From NCBI GenBank assembly GCA_963829705.1, contig CAWHJN010000002.1:223304-287303 (forward strand): 64,000 nt of DNA, read 5' to 3'. The notes beneath the pieces are model-generated. The model ran no database searches. It saw only the letters and a list, made by a program, of their open reading frames with translations, and was not told the DNA's origin. Origin of the DNA: CAWHJN01 sp963829705. Its GTDB lineage: Bacteria; Bacteroidota; Rhodothermia; Rhodothermales; BA12. The translations under genes and the position numbers were made by a program. Below, piece by piece: positions 17,544 to 25,647 of the stretch; the first letter of the stretch is position 1; each line of letters opens with the position of its first letter.

Positions 17544-18242
17544 CTACCTGCGGAACCGGTAGCCGACGCCCTTTACCGTCTCGATGTACTCCTCGCCCAG
17601 CTTTTCGCGGATCTTACGCACGTGTACGTCCACGGTGCGGTCTACGACGTACACGTCGCGGCCCCACACGCGGTCGAGCACGTCCTGGCGCGAAAACACC
17701 TTGCCGGGGTACGAAGCGAGGAAATAGAGCAACTCGAACTCTTTGCGCGGCAGGCGCACGCCCACCCGTTCGCCGCCTTCGTCGCGGAAAACGAGGTAGC
17801 GGTCGCGGTTGATTTCGAGGTCGTGGGCGCGCAGCGTGGTCGGCCCTTCGTCCGAGCGCGTGGCGCTCCGCAGCAGCGCGCGGATCTGGCTGAGGAGCAC
17901 GGGCATCGCCACGTCTTTGCTCAGGTAGGAATCGGCTCCGCCTTCGAGCCCGCGCACGAAATCGTCGGACTGGTCGAGCGCGGTGAGCATGAGGATCGGC
18001 GTGGCACGCAGATGCGCGTTCTGGCGCAGCCGCCGCGCCACCTCCAGCCCGTCGAGGCCGGGCATCATCACGTCGAGGACGATGAGGTCGGGCTCGCTGC
18101 GCTCGGCCTCGGCGAGGGCTTGCACGCCGTCGCGTGCGACGAGCACCTCGTACCCCTCACGTTCGAGGTTGTACTGAAGCAGGTCGACGAGGTCGGGTTC
18201 GTCGTCCACGACGAGCACGCGGGGCGCAGAATCTTCAACCAT
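17544..18242 (-). CDS. Response regulator, OmpR/PhoB family
   Basis: A 232-residue regulator. The receiver domain has the acidic pair VVDDEPD, the phosphoacceptor D57 in LIVLDVMMPGLDG, a switch Thr in MLTALD and the conserved Lys in SYLSKDVAMP. The C-terminal winged helix ends in VKGVGYRFRR, with the recognition helix around VVDRTVDVHVRKIREKLG. It is first in the operon with the histidine kinase. The closest subgroup by eye is PhoB/PhoP. Confidence 0.92.
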   Translation of the reverse strand: MVEDSAPRVLVVDDEPDLVDLLQYNLEREGYEVLVARDGVQALAEAERSEPDLIVLDVMMPGLDGLEVARRLRQNAHLRATPILMLTALDQSDDFVRGLEGGADSYLSKDVAMPVLLSQIRALLRSATRSDEGPTTLRAHDLEINRDRYLVFRDEGGERVGVRLPRKEFELLYFLASYPGKVFSRQDVLDRVWGRDVYVVDRTVDVHVRKIREKLGEEYIETVKGVGYRFRR

Positions 18243-18353
18243 GACAGCGGAAAGGCGGAGCAGGTAAGGTACTACGCCCCACCCACGCGCCGCGTTACCG
18301 CAGCATTATGATGAAGGCGAGTGTGAGATACCCCTCCCGCTCCGCTATCCCGG

Positions 18354-21017
18354 TCACCGGCCCAGCCAGTACGTCAGCTTGACGCGGAAAAAGTGGTCGG
18401 GACGATGCTCCACCAGTCGGCTGATCGACGTGCGCGGGCGGAAGGTGCCTTCTTCCTCAGACTCCTCCTGCTGCTGCGTCCACACGAAAAAGAGCGTCGA
18501 GCCGGGGCGGAATTCCCACCGGAGCACGGCGTTGCCGCGCAGCGATGCAAAGCGGAAGTTGGGGCTGCCCACGTCGAAGGCCTGCGCCGGGCCGGCGCCG
18601 TCGGGATCGGCGGTGCCGGTTTGCTCGTCGAAGGTCGAAGCGCCGTCGCCGTAGACGTTGAACTTGAACGAGCGCGCCGCTGCCAGCTCCTTGAAGGCGC
18701 TGTAATCGCCCGACGCGATGAGCGGCTGGGCAAAGAGTTGCAGGCTCAACGTGGGCGTGAACGTCCAGTTGAGGCGCACGCTCGACGAAAGTGTCCATTG
18801 ATCGAGGTCGGCGAAGACGTAGCGGCTGCCGTACGTCTGCGTTGCCAAGGGATCGGCGACGGTGCTGACGTACTGCGCCGGGGTGAGATAGTGGCTGAGG
18901 GACGGGTTGACAGACACGCTCACGTTGGAGGCCGGTTGCCAGTTCACCTCCACGCCCGCGTCCCACGACGTGCCCGAACGGCTGTGCTCCATCTGCCCCT
19001 GCAAGGCCGCGCGGACGCTCTTGCGCGAATCCGTCTCCATGTCGGCGAAAACACTCACGCCGGCCGGGCTGTAGGTCAGCGGGCCACCACGCGTACGGCG
19101 CGGGCTCATCGTCGCCTGCGACACCACGGCTCCCAATCCACCCGAGTAGTAGTTGAGAAACTGGAGGTTGGTGCGGCTCCACACGAACGACGCGATGGTT
19201 TCACCATCGAAGTCGAGCGAGCGCGCGTACGCTCCCATCACATTGGCGTAGCGCGTGTAGCGCGTCGTCTCCGTCCACTGGTAGCCTACGAAGGCGTGCG
19301 TGTTGATGTAGTTGGAGTTCCACTGGAAGCCCAGGTCGTTGGTGTCGAAGTACGGGTCGATGATGCCGAGCGAGGCATTCGCCAGCCACGCGCCGCGTTG
19401 CTTGTTGAGGTACAGACGACCCGCCATGCCCGTCAGCGAGGTGCGCGTCGGATCGACATGGGCCGCGTCGAGGTCGGGGCGCTGGAGGTAGTGGAGCGAG
19501 TTGCGCTGCAATTGCTCGATGCGCTCCGCCGTGCCTGTCACGTGCGACATGGCCGTCCAGAACGTCAGGGCCCACATCTCGTCGGAGCCGAAGTGTGTCC
19601 ACCCGTCGATGCCGGCCACATACGCCCCCTCGTTGATGTCGTCGCGCAGGCGGTCGTCGCCAAACTGCCGCTGCGTGAGCGTGCCCATGAAGCCCAGTCC
19701 GTGGCGCCCCCCCGCAAGCTCACGCTGCAACCGCGCCACGCCGTAATACGTGAGCGGCTCCACCTCTACGCGGTCTTGCACGCCGTCGAGTTGGTAATCC
19801 GCGTGGCTGCGGCCCGTAGCCGCGCCCACGAAGCCCGCGCTGCCCCCCAGCAGCCGCCCGGTAAGCTTCGCCGCGCCCAGAATCGGGACGCCATCGGGGC
19901 TGTTGACATAATCGGCACTCGGGGTGCCGCCCTGCGGCGCGCGCCCGATGCGGCGGGTGTAGAAAAGCTCGGGGTTGCCCCAGTTGAAGCCGTTGTTGTT
20001 GCTCGCGCCGCCGTACGAGTAGTTGAAGACGTCCTGCCCTTCGATGAAAAACGGGCGCTTCTCGGGGAAGAACGTCTCGCGATCCGACAGGTTGACGACG
20101 GCCGGGTCGACCTCAACCTGCCCGAAATCCGGGTTGACGGTGGCGTTGAGCACGAGACTACTCGTCAAGCCAACCTTGAAGTCTACGCCCGCGTCGAACT
20201 CGTAGTCACTGCCGTCGCGGAAGGGGTTGGCGGCGTCCTGTTCGGTAAAGGCCGCGCCGCTCGTCACGTACGGCAGCGCCTCGAAGCGCATCCCGGCACG
20301 CAGGCCACCCAGCCCCTTCAGGTCGCGGAAACGCGACACGAACACTTCCTCTTTGCGCGGCACGAACACGAGGTACGACCGCTCCTGCCGCCGCTGGATT
20401 TCGCGGAGGAAATTGACCCCCCACGTCATCTCGTCTGCCGCGTGGAAGCGGATCTGCGAAAACGGGATCTTCATTTCCGCCGTCCACCCTGCGCTGTCGC
20501 GGCTGACCTGTGCCGTCCAGATGCCGTCCCACGAGTCGTCGTCCCAGCCGTCGTTGAACAACGTGCCGTCGTAGAGCGTGCCTGCGGCGTTGACGCCGAA
20601 GTAAAAGCCGGTGCGCTTGTCGTGGTAGCCGTCGAGGAAGATGCCGAAGCGGTCGGCATCCACGCCTACGTCGCGCCGCACGAGGCGTCCCACGATAGAG
20701 TCGGCGGCGGTGTCGTGCATCCGCGCGCCCACGTAAAGCGCGTCGACGGTGTAGATGAGCCGCACCTCGGTCTCCTGCGACGCCGGGCGTCCCTCGTCGG
20801 GAAAGCGCTGCGTGAACCCGCCGATGGGCGCGGCCTGCTGCCACACGGCTTCGTCGAGCACGCCGTCGATGCTGGGAGCCGTGGCGACGCGCAGAGCTGT
20901 CAGCGCGCCAGTAGCATCGGGCAGCGTGCCGGACGTATCAGCGGCCGGACCTTGCGGGGACGCCAGCGCGGACTGAGCGGCGCAGAAGAGCAGCAGGGTG
21001 AGGAGGAGAAGACGCAT
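18354..21017 (-). CDS. DUF5916 outer-membrane protein with N-terminal CBM9-like domain
   Basis: From MRLLLLTLLLFCAAQSALAS the protein is 887 residues with a signal peptide. Residues about 40-200 form a carbohydrate-binding family 9-like domain (APSIDGVLDEAVWQQAAPIGG, TEVRLIYTVDALYVGARMHD). The remainder fits DUF5916, with VEVDPAVVNLSDRETFFPEKRPFF and many alternating strands, ending in the beta-barrel type tail FRVKLTYWLGR. Such proteins are common in Bacteroidota and are thought to be outer-membrane barrels; the substrate is unknown. Its promoter region holds an operator-like site (21040-21057) of the same type as those before blaI, which suggests control by that regulator. Confidence 0.85.
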   Translation of the reverse strand: MRLLLLTLLLFCAAQSALASPQGPAADTSGTLPDATGALTALRVATAPSIDGVLDEAVWQQAAPIGGFTQRFPDEGRPASQETEVRLIYTVDALYVGARMHDTAADSIVGRLVRRDVGVDADRFGIFLDGYHDKRTGFYFGVNAAGTLYDGTLFNDGWDDDSWDGIWTAQVSRDSAGWTAEMKIPFSQIRFHAADEMTWGVNFLREIQRRQERSYLVFVPRKEEVFVSRFRDLKGLGGLRAGMRFEALPYVTSGAAFTEQDAANPFRDGSDYEFDAGVDFKVGLTSSLVLNATVNPDFGQVEVDPAVVNLSDRETFFPEKRPFFIEGQDVFNYSYGGASNNNGFNWGNPELFYTRRIGRAPQGGTPSADYVNSPDGVPILGAAKLTGRLLGGSAGFVGAATGRSHADYQLDGVQDRVEVEPLTYYGVARLQRELAGGRHGLGFMGTLTQRQFGDDRLRDDINEGAYVAGIDGWTHFGSDEMWALTFWTAMSHVTGTAERIEQLQRNSLHYLQRPDLDAAHVDPTRTSLTGMAGRLYLNKQRGAWLANASLGIIDPYFDTNDLGFQWNSNYINTHAFVGYQWTETTRYTRYANVMGAYARSLDFDGETIASFVWSRTNLQFLNYYSGGLGAVVSQATMSPRRTRGGPLTYSPAGVSVFADMETDSRKSVRAALQGQMEHSRSGTSWDAGVEVNWQPASNVSVSVNPSLSHYLTPAQYVSTVADPLATQTYGSRYVFADLDQWTLSSSVRLNWTFTPTLSLQLFAQPLIASGDYSAFKELAAARSFKFNVYGDGASTFDEQTGTADPDGAGPAQAFDVGSPNFRFASLRGNAVLRWEFRPGSTLFFVWTQQQEESEEEGTFRPRTSISRLVEHRPDHFFRVKLTYWLGR

Positions 21018-21039
21018 GGGTGGAGAAGGGTGAGACGGG

Positions 21040-21057
21040 GTGTTAATTTTTTGGCAC
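21040..21057. promoter_or_regulatory. BlaI-type operator-like site before the DUF5916 gene
   Basis: GTGTTAA-TTTT-TTGGCAC has the same 7-4-7 form as the perfect palindrome GTGCTAA-TATT-TTAGCAC in front of blaI. It lies 23 bp before the DUF5916 start. A weaker relative, CTGCCGC-TTTT-TTAGCAG, is at 21145-21162. Shared form suggests one regulator. Confidence 0.5.
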
Positions 21058-21190
21058 TCGCTCTGACAGGTGCGCCCCGGCAAAGATTGGCCCGCCGGGG
21101 CGCGTGTGGTGTGCTGACGAACGGCAGGGCGCAGAGTTACACCGCTGCCGCTTTTTTAGCAGGATGGATTTACAGATTCACCGGTCGCAC

Positions 21191-21229
21191 AGTCATTGCG
21201 AGTGCCGCAAAGCGAGACGATGCAATCTC
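21191..21229. repeat. Dispersed TCATTGCGAG...GCAATCTC repeat copy
   Basis: In the 342-bp gap between the DUF5916 and M56 genes, AGTCATTGCGAG ... AGCGAGACGATGCAATCTCA matches a short inverted motif that recurs between genes of many bacteria. A second motif, CCCACGGGGGGGCTGGGGTGA, ends at 21330. Beyond these and the operator-like sites no gene is seen in the gap. Confidence 0.45.
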
Positions 21230-21359
21230 AACTCGAAGGCTCTGGCGCGGTGCTATAGCTGATCCTGTTAGGCTGTTGCACCATTGATGACCTGTTGCTT
21301 CCCTCCTCTCCCACGGGGGGGCTGGGGTGAGAAGCAAAATGCCTCTCGTTTCATCGGCC

Positions 21360-23972
21360 CTACTGATTGTTCTGGCGGCGGCGCGTAGCACGTTCGCGCT
21401 GCACATCCTGGAGCGACTGCTGGGCCTCGCGCAGGGCTTCCTGTATGTCGTGCTGGGCCTCGCGCAAGCTTTGCTGTGCCTCGCGCACCGACGCTTCGAC
21501 CTCCGCGCGACGGCTCTGGCTCAGTTCGCGCTGCGCCTGGCTCAGTTCGCGGTTCATCTCGCGCTGCGCCTCGGCCATCTCCCGCGCCATTTCGCGCTGC
21601 GACGCCTCCATCTCGCGCTGCGCTTCCTGGAGGGCCTGCTCCACCTCACGCAACTCATTGTCGTCGAGTTCGCTCAACGCCCGGTCCATCTCCTCGGCCC
21701 AGTTCACGTCGTCGAGCGCGGTGAAGGCTTCTTCGAGCGCCATCGCCACGATGCCGCCCAGCGACTCGCCGAAAGCTTCCATCGACGTTTCGAAGTCGCC
21801 CTCGTGCTCCGCACCGTCGTCCGTGGTGAACGAGTAGCTGTAATGGACCGCGTTTTCGCGGGCCTGGGCGGCGTCACGGGCGCGCGTTGAGGAGCTACGC
21901 CCGTCGAGGCGGGTGACGTAGATGGACCCGGCCGACGTGCGGAGCCGCAGTTCGGGGCCACCCTTGCCGATGGTGTCTTCGAGCCGGTCGCCACTGCTGT
22001 TACGCCGCTCGCGCCGGTCGTGCTCGGGGTGAAAATCCGACACCACGCGCCCACCGCTGGTGGAGGCGTCGAGGTCGAGATCGAGGCCCTCGGCCAGGTG
22101 TACGCGCACCGAGCCGCCCGACGTTTCGAGCGCGCAGCGACCGCGCGGCTGCTTCGTGATCGTGGCCGTGACGGAGCCGCCCGACGTGCGTGCGTCGACG
22201 TCGCCACCGACTTCTTCGATCTGGATCGAGCCGCCCGACGTGTGCGCCTTCACCGTCCCGCCGACGTCGCCCAGCCGGATCGAGCCGCCGGACGTGTTCA
22301 CGTCCACGTTGCCCGTCGTGCCGTCGAGTTGGATAGAGCCGCCGGACGTGTTGCCTTTGACGGTGCCGCGGATGCGCCCGAATTTCAGGCTGCCGCCGCT
22401 GGTCTTGGTTTCAACGGTGCCCTCCAGGTCGCCCACCTCGATGGAGCCGCCGGACGTGTTCAGGTTTACGTCGAACTGCTGCGGCACGCGGACGCGGAAG
22501 CTCACCCGGTTGTTGCGGCCCCAGTTCCAGTTGCGATTCCCTTCCCGGTCGCCGCGTACGCTGACGGTGTTGCCCTTCTGGTCGAACGACACCTTGAAAT
22601 CGTCCACATTGGATTCGACGACGATTTCGACCTTGTCGCCGTGCCCTGGCTCGACTTCGATGGAGCCCACGTCGGTGCGGATGGCGAGCGTGCCGCCGGG
22701 CCGCACGTCGAAGGAGCGGCGGATGGTGTCGGTGGCGTCGCCGAAGGCCACGCTGTCTTCCACGTTGGTGAGACCGTCGAACGACTCGAAACCGGCCGGT
22801 TCGGGCGCGAGGGGCGGCTCGGGCATATCGGGCATATCGGCGGCATAGACGGTGTGGAGGGGCTGCGCCTGCACCTCCCACGGCTTGAGGGCGGCCAGCG
22901 GCAGCAGCACGGCGGCGAAGAGCACACCCGCCCCAATCGTCACGGCGCGGTTGAGGATTTCGCGGCGGCGCTCGGGTTCGAGGATGGCGAGCAGCCGCCC
23001 TTCGAGTTCACCCTTGTGCGCCATCGACACGACGCCGATGGGCGGGCGGGCCCGCAGCGTCCGGGCGATTTCGAGCAGGTGGGCCGCGTACGCCGATGCC
23101 CGCGTGCCGCGTTCGAGAACGTAATCGTCGCAGGCGCGCTCGCGCTCGACGCGCAGTTCGCCCGCCCCCCACCACACGAGCGGATTGAACCAGAACAGCG
23201 CGCACGCCGCCTGCGCCACCATCTGCGTGAGCGCGTCGAAGCGGCGGATGTGCGCGAATTCGTGGAGGAGCACCACACGCAGGCGCTCGTCATCCCACTC
23301 CTGCGCTGCGCGCGGCAGGAGCACGACGGGCTTGAACACCCCAAACGTCAGCGGCGTCAGCGCCTCGTCCGTCCAGCGCAGCGCCACGGGGCGCTGCACG
23401 TCCAGTTCCCACACCACGTCGCGCGCCGCTTGCCGGATAGCCTCGTCCTCGATGGGATCGGCCTTGCCCGTCCACGCATTGAGACGCATCACCCCGATGA
23501 GGTAATACAGCCCGATGCCCCCGGCGACGGCGGCCCACACCAGCCCGAGCCACGCCAGCGGTGGCAACGAGGCCGAAAACGGCGCGCGAGTAGCCATCAC
23601 ATGCGGCGCGGGAGGCGCGGCAGGTGCCACAATCACGTCCTCCCCCTGAAACACCACGACGGGCTCCACGACGATGTCCTCGACGATGAAATCGTTCATC
23701 GGCGCGAGGGCGAACGACTCGGCCTGCGGCGCGGGCACGAGAGCGACGCGCCACGTGGGCAGGGCCAGTTCGAGAAACGGCAGTAGCAGCACGCTGCCCA
23801 GCGCCATCGCCCACACGAGGTGCCGCCGCGCCGACGATGCGCCGCGCAGCACATACGCGACAAGCCCGCCGAGGGCCAGGATGAGCGTGGATTTGATGCC
23901 GATGAGCAGCAACGCGCGTTGCACGTCGGGCGTCTGGAGCGCGTCGGAGAGCGTGGTGAGCAACGTATTCAT
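21360..23972 (-). CDS. M56/BlaR1-type metallopeptidase fused to DUF4097 repeats and a coiled coil
   Basis: An 870-residue protein. Residues about 1-370 are an M56 antirepressor protease: helices near 21-43, 50-70 and 140-160, the zinc motif in VVLLHEFAHIRRFDAL (near 233-245), and a last helix near 345. Residues about 505-640 form a beta-helix with eight TSGG steps at about 21-residue spacing (TSGGSIEVGDL, TSGGSLKFGRI, TSGGSIQLDGT and so on), as in DUF4097. The last about 110 residues are a charged coiled coil rich in QREM/REAQ. BlaR1/MecR1 relatives cleave a BlaI repressor on a signal; here the usual penicillin-binding domain is replaced. It lies 3 bp after blaI on the same strand. Confidence 0.85.
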   Translation of the reverse strand: MNTLLTTLSDALQTPDVQRALLLIGIKSTLILALGGLVAYVLRGASSARRHLVWAMALGSVLLLPFLELALPTWRVALVPAPQAESFALAPMNDFIVEDIVVEPVVVFQGEDVIVAPAAPPAPHVMATRAPFSASLPPLAWLGLVWAAVAGGIGLYYLIGVMRLNAWTGKADPIEDEAIRQAARDVVWELDVQRPVALRWTDEALTPLTFGVFKPVVLLPRAAQEWDDERLRVVLLHEFAHIRRFDALTQMVAQAACALFWFNPLVWWGAGELRVERERACDDYVLERGTRASAYAAHLLEIARTLRARPPIGVVSMAHKGELEGRLLAILEPERRREILNRAVTIGAGVLFAAVLLPLAALKPWEVQAQPLHTVYAADMPDMPEPPLAPEPAGFESFDGLTNVEDSVAFGDATDTIRRSFDVRPGGTLAIRTDVGSIEVEPGHGDKVEIVVESNVDDFKVSFDQKGNTVSVRGDREGNRNWNWGRNNRVSFRVRVPQQFDVNLNTSGGSIEVGDLEGTVETKTSGGSLKFGRIRGTVKGNTSGGSIQLDGTTGNVDVNTSGGSIRLGDVGGTVKAHTSGGSIQIEEVGGDVDARTSGGSVTATITKQPRGRCALETSGGSVRVHLAEGLDLDLDASTSGGRVVSDFHPEHDRRERRNSSGDRLEDTIGKGGPELRLRTSAGSIYVTRLDGRSSSTRARDAAQARENAVHYSYSFTTDDGAEHEGDFETSMEAFGESLGGIVAMALEEAFTALDDVNWAEEMDRALSELDDNELREVEQALQEAQREMEASQREMAREMAEAQREMNRELSQAQRELSQSRRAEVEASVREAQQSLREAQHDIQEALREAQQSLQDVQRERATRRRQNNQ

Positions 23973-23975
23973 GGC

Positions 23976-24365
23976 TTATCGACCCTCCTGACGGGCCTGT
24001 TGGATGAGACGTTCGAGACGGTCGAGCGCGTCGCCACTGAGCGCGCCTGCTTCCATGTGGAGCAGCGCGGCCATCGCCTCCTCGGTCGAGTTGTCGAAAA
24101 AGGTACGGACGGTCTGCCGCAGCGCGCCCTCGGAGGCCTGCTCACGGGGCGTCACGGCTTCGTAGACGTAGCGCGGCCCGTCCTGCGAGTGCGTCAGGTG
24201 GCCTTTCTCTTCGAGCACCCGCAGCATCGTGCGCACGGCGCTGTAGGACGGCGGCTCGGGAAGACGCTGCAGAACCTCCTGCGCCGTCTGCGGACCACGC
24301 TCGTAGATGACGAGCATAATCTGCCGCTCGCGGCGGCTGAGGTCGAGGTGTGGGGTTCGGGCCAT
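23976..24365 (-). CDS. blaI: BlaI/MecI/CopY family repressor
   Basis: A 129-residue winged-helix repressor: LDLSRRERQIMLVIYERGPQTAQEV, the recognition helix region PSYSAVRTMLRVLEEKGHLTH and the wing GPRYVYEAVTPREQ are typical of the family, with a C-terminal dimer domain that its partner protease would cleave. It is the first gene of a two-gene operon with the M56 protein. A perfect inverted repeat GTGCTAA-TATT-TTAGCAC lies 25 bp before its start, so it probably represses itself. No beta-lactamase gene is in the operon, so resistance is not implied. Confidence 0.9.
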   Translation of the reverse strand: MARTPHLDLSRRERQIMLVIYERGPQTAQEVLQRLPEPPSYSAVRTMLRVLEEKGHLTHSQDGPRYVYEAVTPREQASEGALRQTVRTFFDNSTEEAMAALLHMEAGALSGDALDRLERLIQQARQEGR

Positions 24366-24389
24366 GTCGGGATCGGAGACTGGAGATAC

Positions 24390-24407
24390 GTGCTAATATT
24401 TTAGCAC
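24390..24407. promoter_or_regulatory. Probable BlaI operator 1
   Basis: GTGCTAA (24390-24396), TATT, TTAGCAC (24401-24407): perfect 7-bp arms with a 4-bp centre, AT-rich in GC-rich DNA, 25 bp before the blaI start. This matches the size and position expected for a BlaI-family dimer site. Confidence 0.7.
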
Positions 24408-24448
24408 CTCTCAAACCTACCGGCTTCCTGGGTGAAAAGCAAGTGCGC

Positions 24449-24466
24449 CTGCTATTTTTTTGGCAC
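24449..24466. promoter_or_regulatory. Probable BlaI operator 2
   Basis: CTGCTAT-TTTT-TTGGCAC keeps the 7-4-7 layout of operator 1 with a strong right arm and a degenerate left arm, 59 bp further upstream of blaI. Two sites in tandem are common for this repressor family. Confidence 0.4.
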
Positions 24467-24520
24467 ACCCCGTCCCCTACGGGCACTGCCCCGTCGGGTT
24501 ACGTCCTCGCGCCAGAAAAA

Positions 24521-25006
24521 TCATCCGCCCCGGTTTAGCCACCAGATCGACGCATTGAGCACCGTCGCAAACGCCACCCACGCCAGGTACGGCGCGAGTA
24601 AATACGCTGCGACCTTCGACAGCGGCGCGAACCGCCGCATCGTGGCGGCGATGAGCCCGAGCATCGCCACGATGATCACGAGCGCCCAGCCGATCTGGTG
24701 CAGCCCGAAAAAGACAGGCGACCAGATCGCGTTGACGACGAGTTGCGCGAAAAACACGCCCAGCGCGGCCTTTACGCCCGGCTGCTCGGTGCCCTTTTTC
24801 CACACGAGCCACAGCGCGACGCCCATGAGCGTGTACAGGATGGGCCACACAACGCCAAACGCCCACGACGGCGGGTTGAACGGCGGCTTGGCCAGCGTGG
24901 CGTACCACGTCTCGATCTCGCTGGCGGTGGAGATGGCCCCCAGCCCGCCCGCGAGTTGGCAGAGCGCGATGCACCCGAGGAGTCCGAGAAACGAGCGAAA
25001 GGTCAT
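24521..25006 (-). CDS. tspO: TspO/MBR family membrane protein
   Basis: A 161-residue protein with five membrane helices, starting MTFRSFLGLLGCIALCQLAG. TspO landmarks are WYATLAKPPFNPPSWAFGVVWPILYTLMG and the helix WSPVFFGLHQIGWALVIIV; the tail is NASIWWLNRGG. TspO proteins bind porphyrins and other ligands and take part in tetrapyrrole or stress responses. The upstream spacer carries a pyrimidine-rich repeat (25007-25050) and a GGGGCGCAG palindrome. It lies downstream of hisI with 86 bp between, so co-transcription is uncertain. Confidence 0.9.
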   Translation of the reverse strand: MTFRSFLGLLGCIALCQLAGGLGAISTASEIETWYATLAKPPFNPPSWAFGVVWPILYTLMGVALWLVWKKGTEQPGVKAALGVFFAQLVVNAIWSPVFFGLHQIGWALVIIVAMLGLIAATMRRFAPLSKVAAYLLAPYLAWVAFATVLNASIWWLNRGG

Positions 25007-25009
25007 GGG

Positions 25010-25072
25010 GAAAGGCGGAATGCGGAGGTTGGAACGCGGAAGCAGGGGCGCAGCGCGCTGCGCCCTGCCGTA
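25010..25072. repeat. Intergenic repeat copies before tspO
   Basis: Read towards tspO the spacer contains GCTTCCGCGTTCCAACCTCC, the pyrimidine-arm repeat type found between ribosomal genes. Next to it the near-palindrome GGGGCGCAGCGCGCTGCGCC (about 25046-25065) belongs to the dispersed GGGGCGCA motif family. Confidence 0.4.
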
Positions 25073-25092
25073 ACCCTGCATAGGGTCTGGTC

Positions 25093-25503
25093 CTATCGCT
25101 TCCCTTCGACGCGCGGCGCGGATGCATACAGCGTCTCCGGTTCGACGACGACCGCCTCCGTCTCGACGAGCGCATCGCCGTCGAGGGCGCGGTAGAAGCA
25201 GGATTCGTGGCCCGTGTGGCACGCCGCGCCGCCGACCTGCTCGACCTGGAACAGCAGCGCATCGCCGTCGCAGTCGATCTCGACGCTTTTCACGTGCTGC
25301 ACGTGCCCGCTCGTCTCGCCTTTCACCCACACCCGCTGGCGCGAGCGGCTCCAGTAGGTCATGAGGCGGGTTTCGAGCGTCTGCCGCAGCGTGTCGGCGT
25401 TCATGTAGCCGAGCATCAGCACGCGGCGGGTCACGGCATCCTGGGCGATGGCGGCCACGAGGCCGTCGGCATCGTAGCGCGCGCGGGCGAGGAGTTCGTT
25501 CAT
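25093..25503 (-). CDS. hisI: Phosphoribosyl-AMP cyclohydrolase
   Basis: A 136-residue HisI without a fused HisE. Signatures are VLMLGYMNADTLRQTLET, TYWSRSRQRVWVKGETSGH, the metal-binding DCDGDALLFQVEQ, and CHTGHESCFYRA with the zinc cysteines. It opens the ring of phosphoribosyl-AMP in histidine synthesis. No other his genes are in the window, so the pathway is scattered in this genome. The ATG at 25503 gives a normal-length protein. Confidence 0.93.
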   Translation of the reverse strand: MNELLARARYDADGLVAAIAQDAVTRRVLMLGYMNADTLRQTLETRLMTYWSRSRQRVWVKGETSGHVQHVKSVEIDCDGDALLFQVEQVGGAACHTGHESCFYRALDGDALVETEAVVVEPETLYASAPRVEGKR

Positions 25504-25647
25504 GGCAGGGAGAAATGAGCGCTCCTTTGATTCCGGCACGCTGGAAAAGGTTGCCTGTGAGGAGCATGGAATCGCGGAAACACTGCCCGTGTGGCGACGG
25601 CACGCGGCTTGAAGAACTGCATCCCGACGTTTGCTCCTCGCCTCCGC

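Noticed and set aside
18393..21287. A 964-codon open frame on the plus strand
   Set aside because: It is antisense to the DUF5916 gene, has the His/Arg/Ala-rich composition of a GC-driven shadow frame, and shows no domain.
22050..22460. Regular repeats that could look like a CRISPR array
   Set aside because: The repeats encode TSGG steps of a DUF4097 beta-helix in frame, with 63-66-bp period and no conserved direct repeat of CRISPR length.
21360..24407. A beta-lactam resistance locus
   Set aside because: BlaI and an M56 protein are present, but the penicillin-sensing domain is replaced and no beta-lactamase gene is in the operon.
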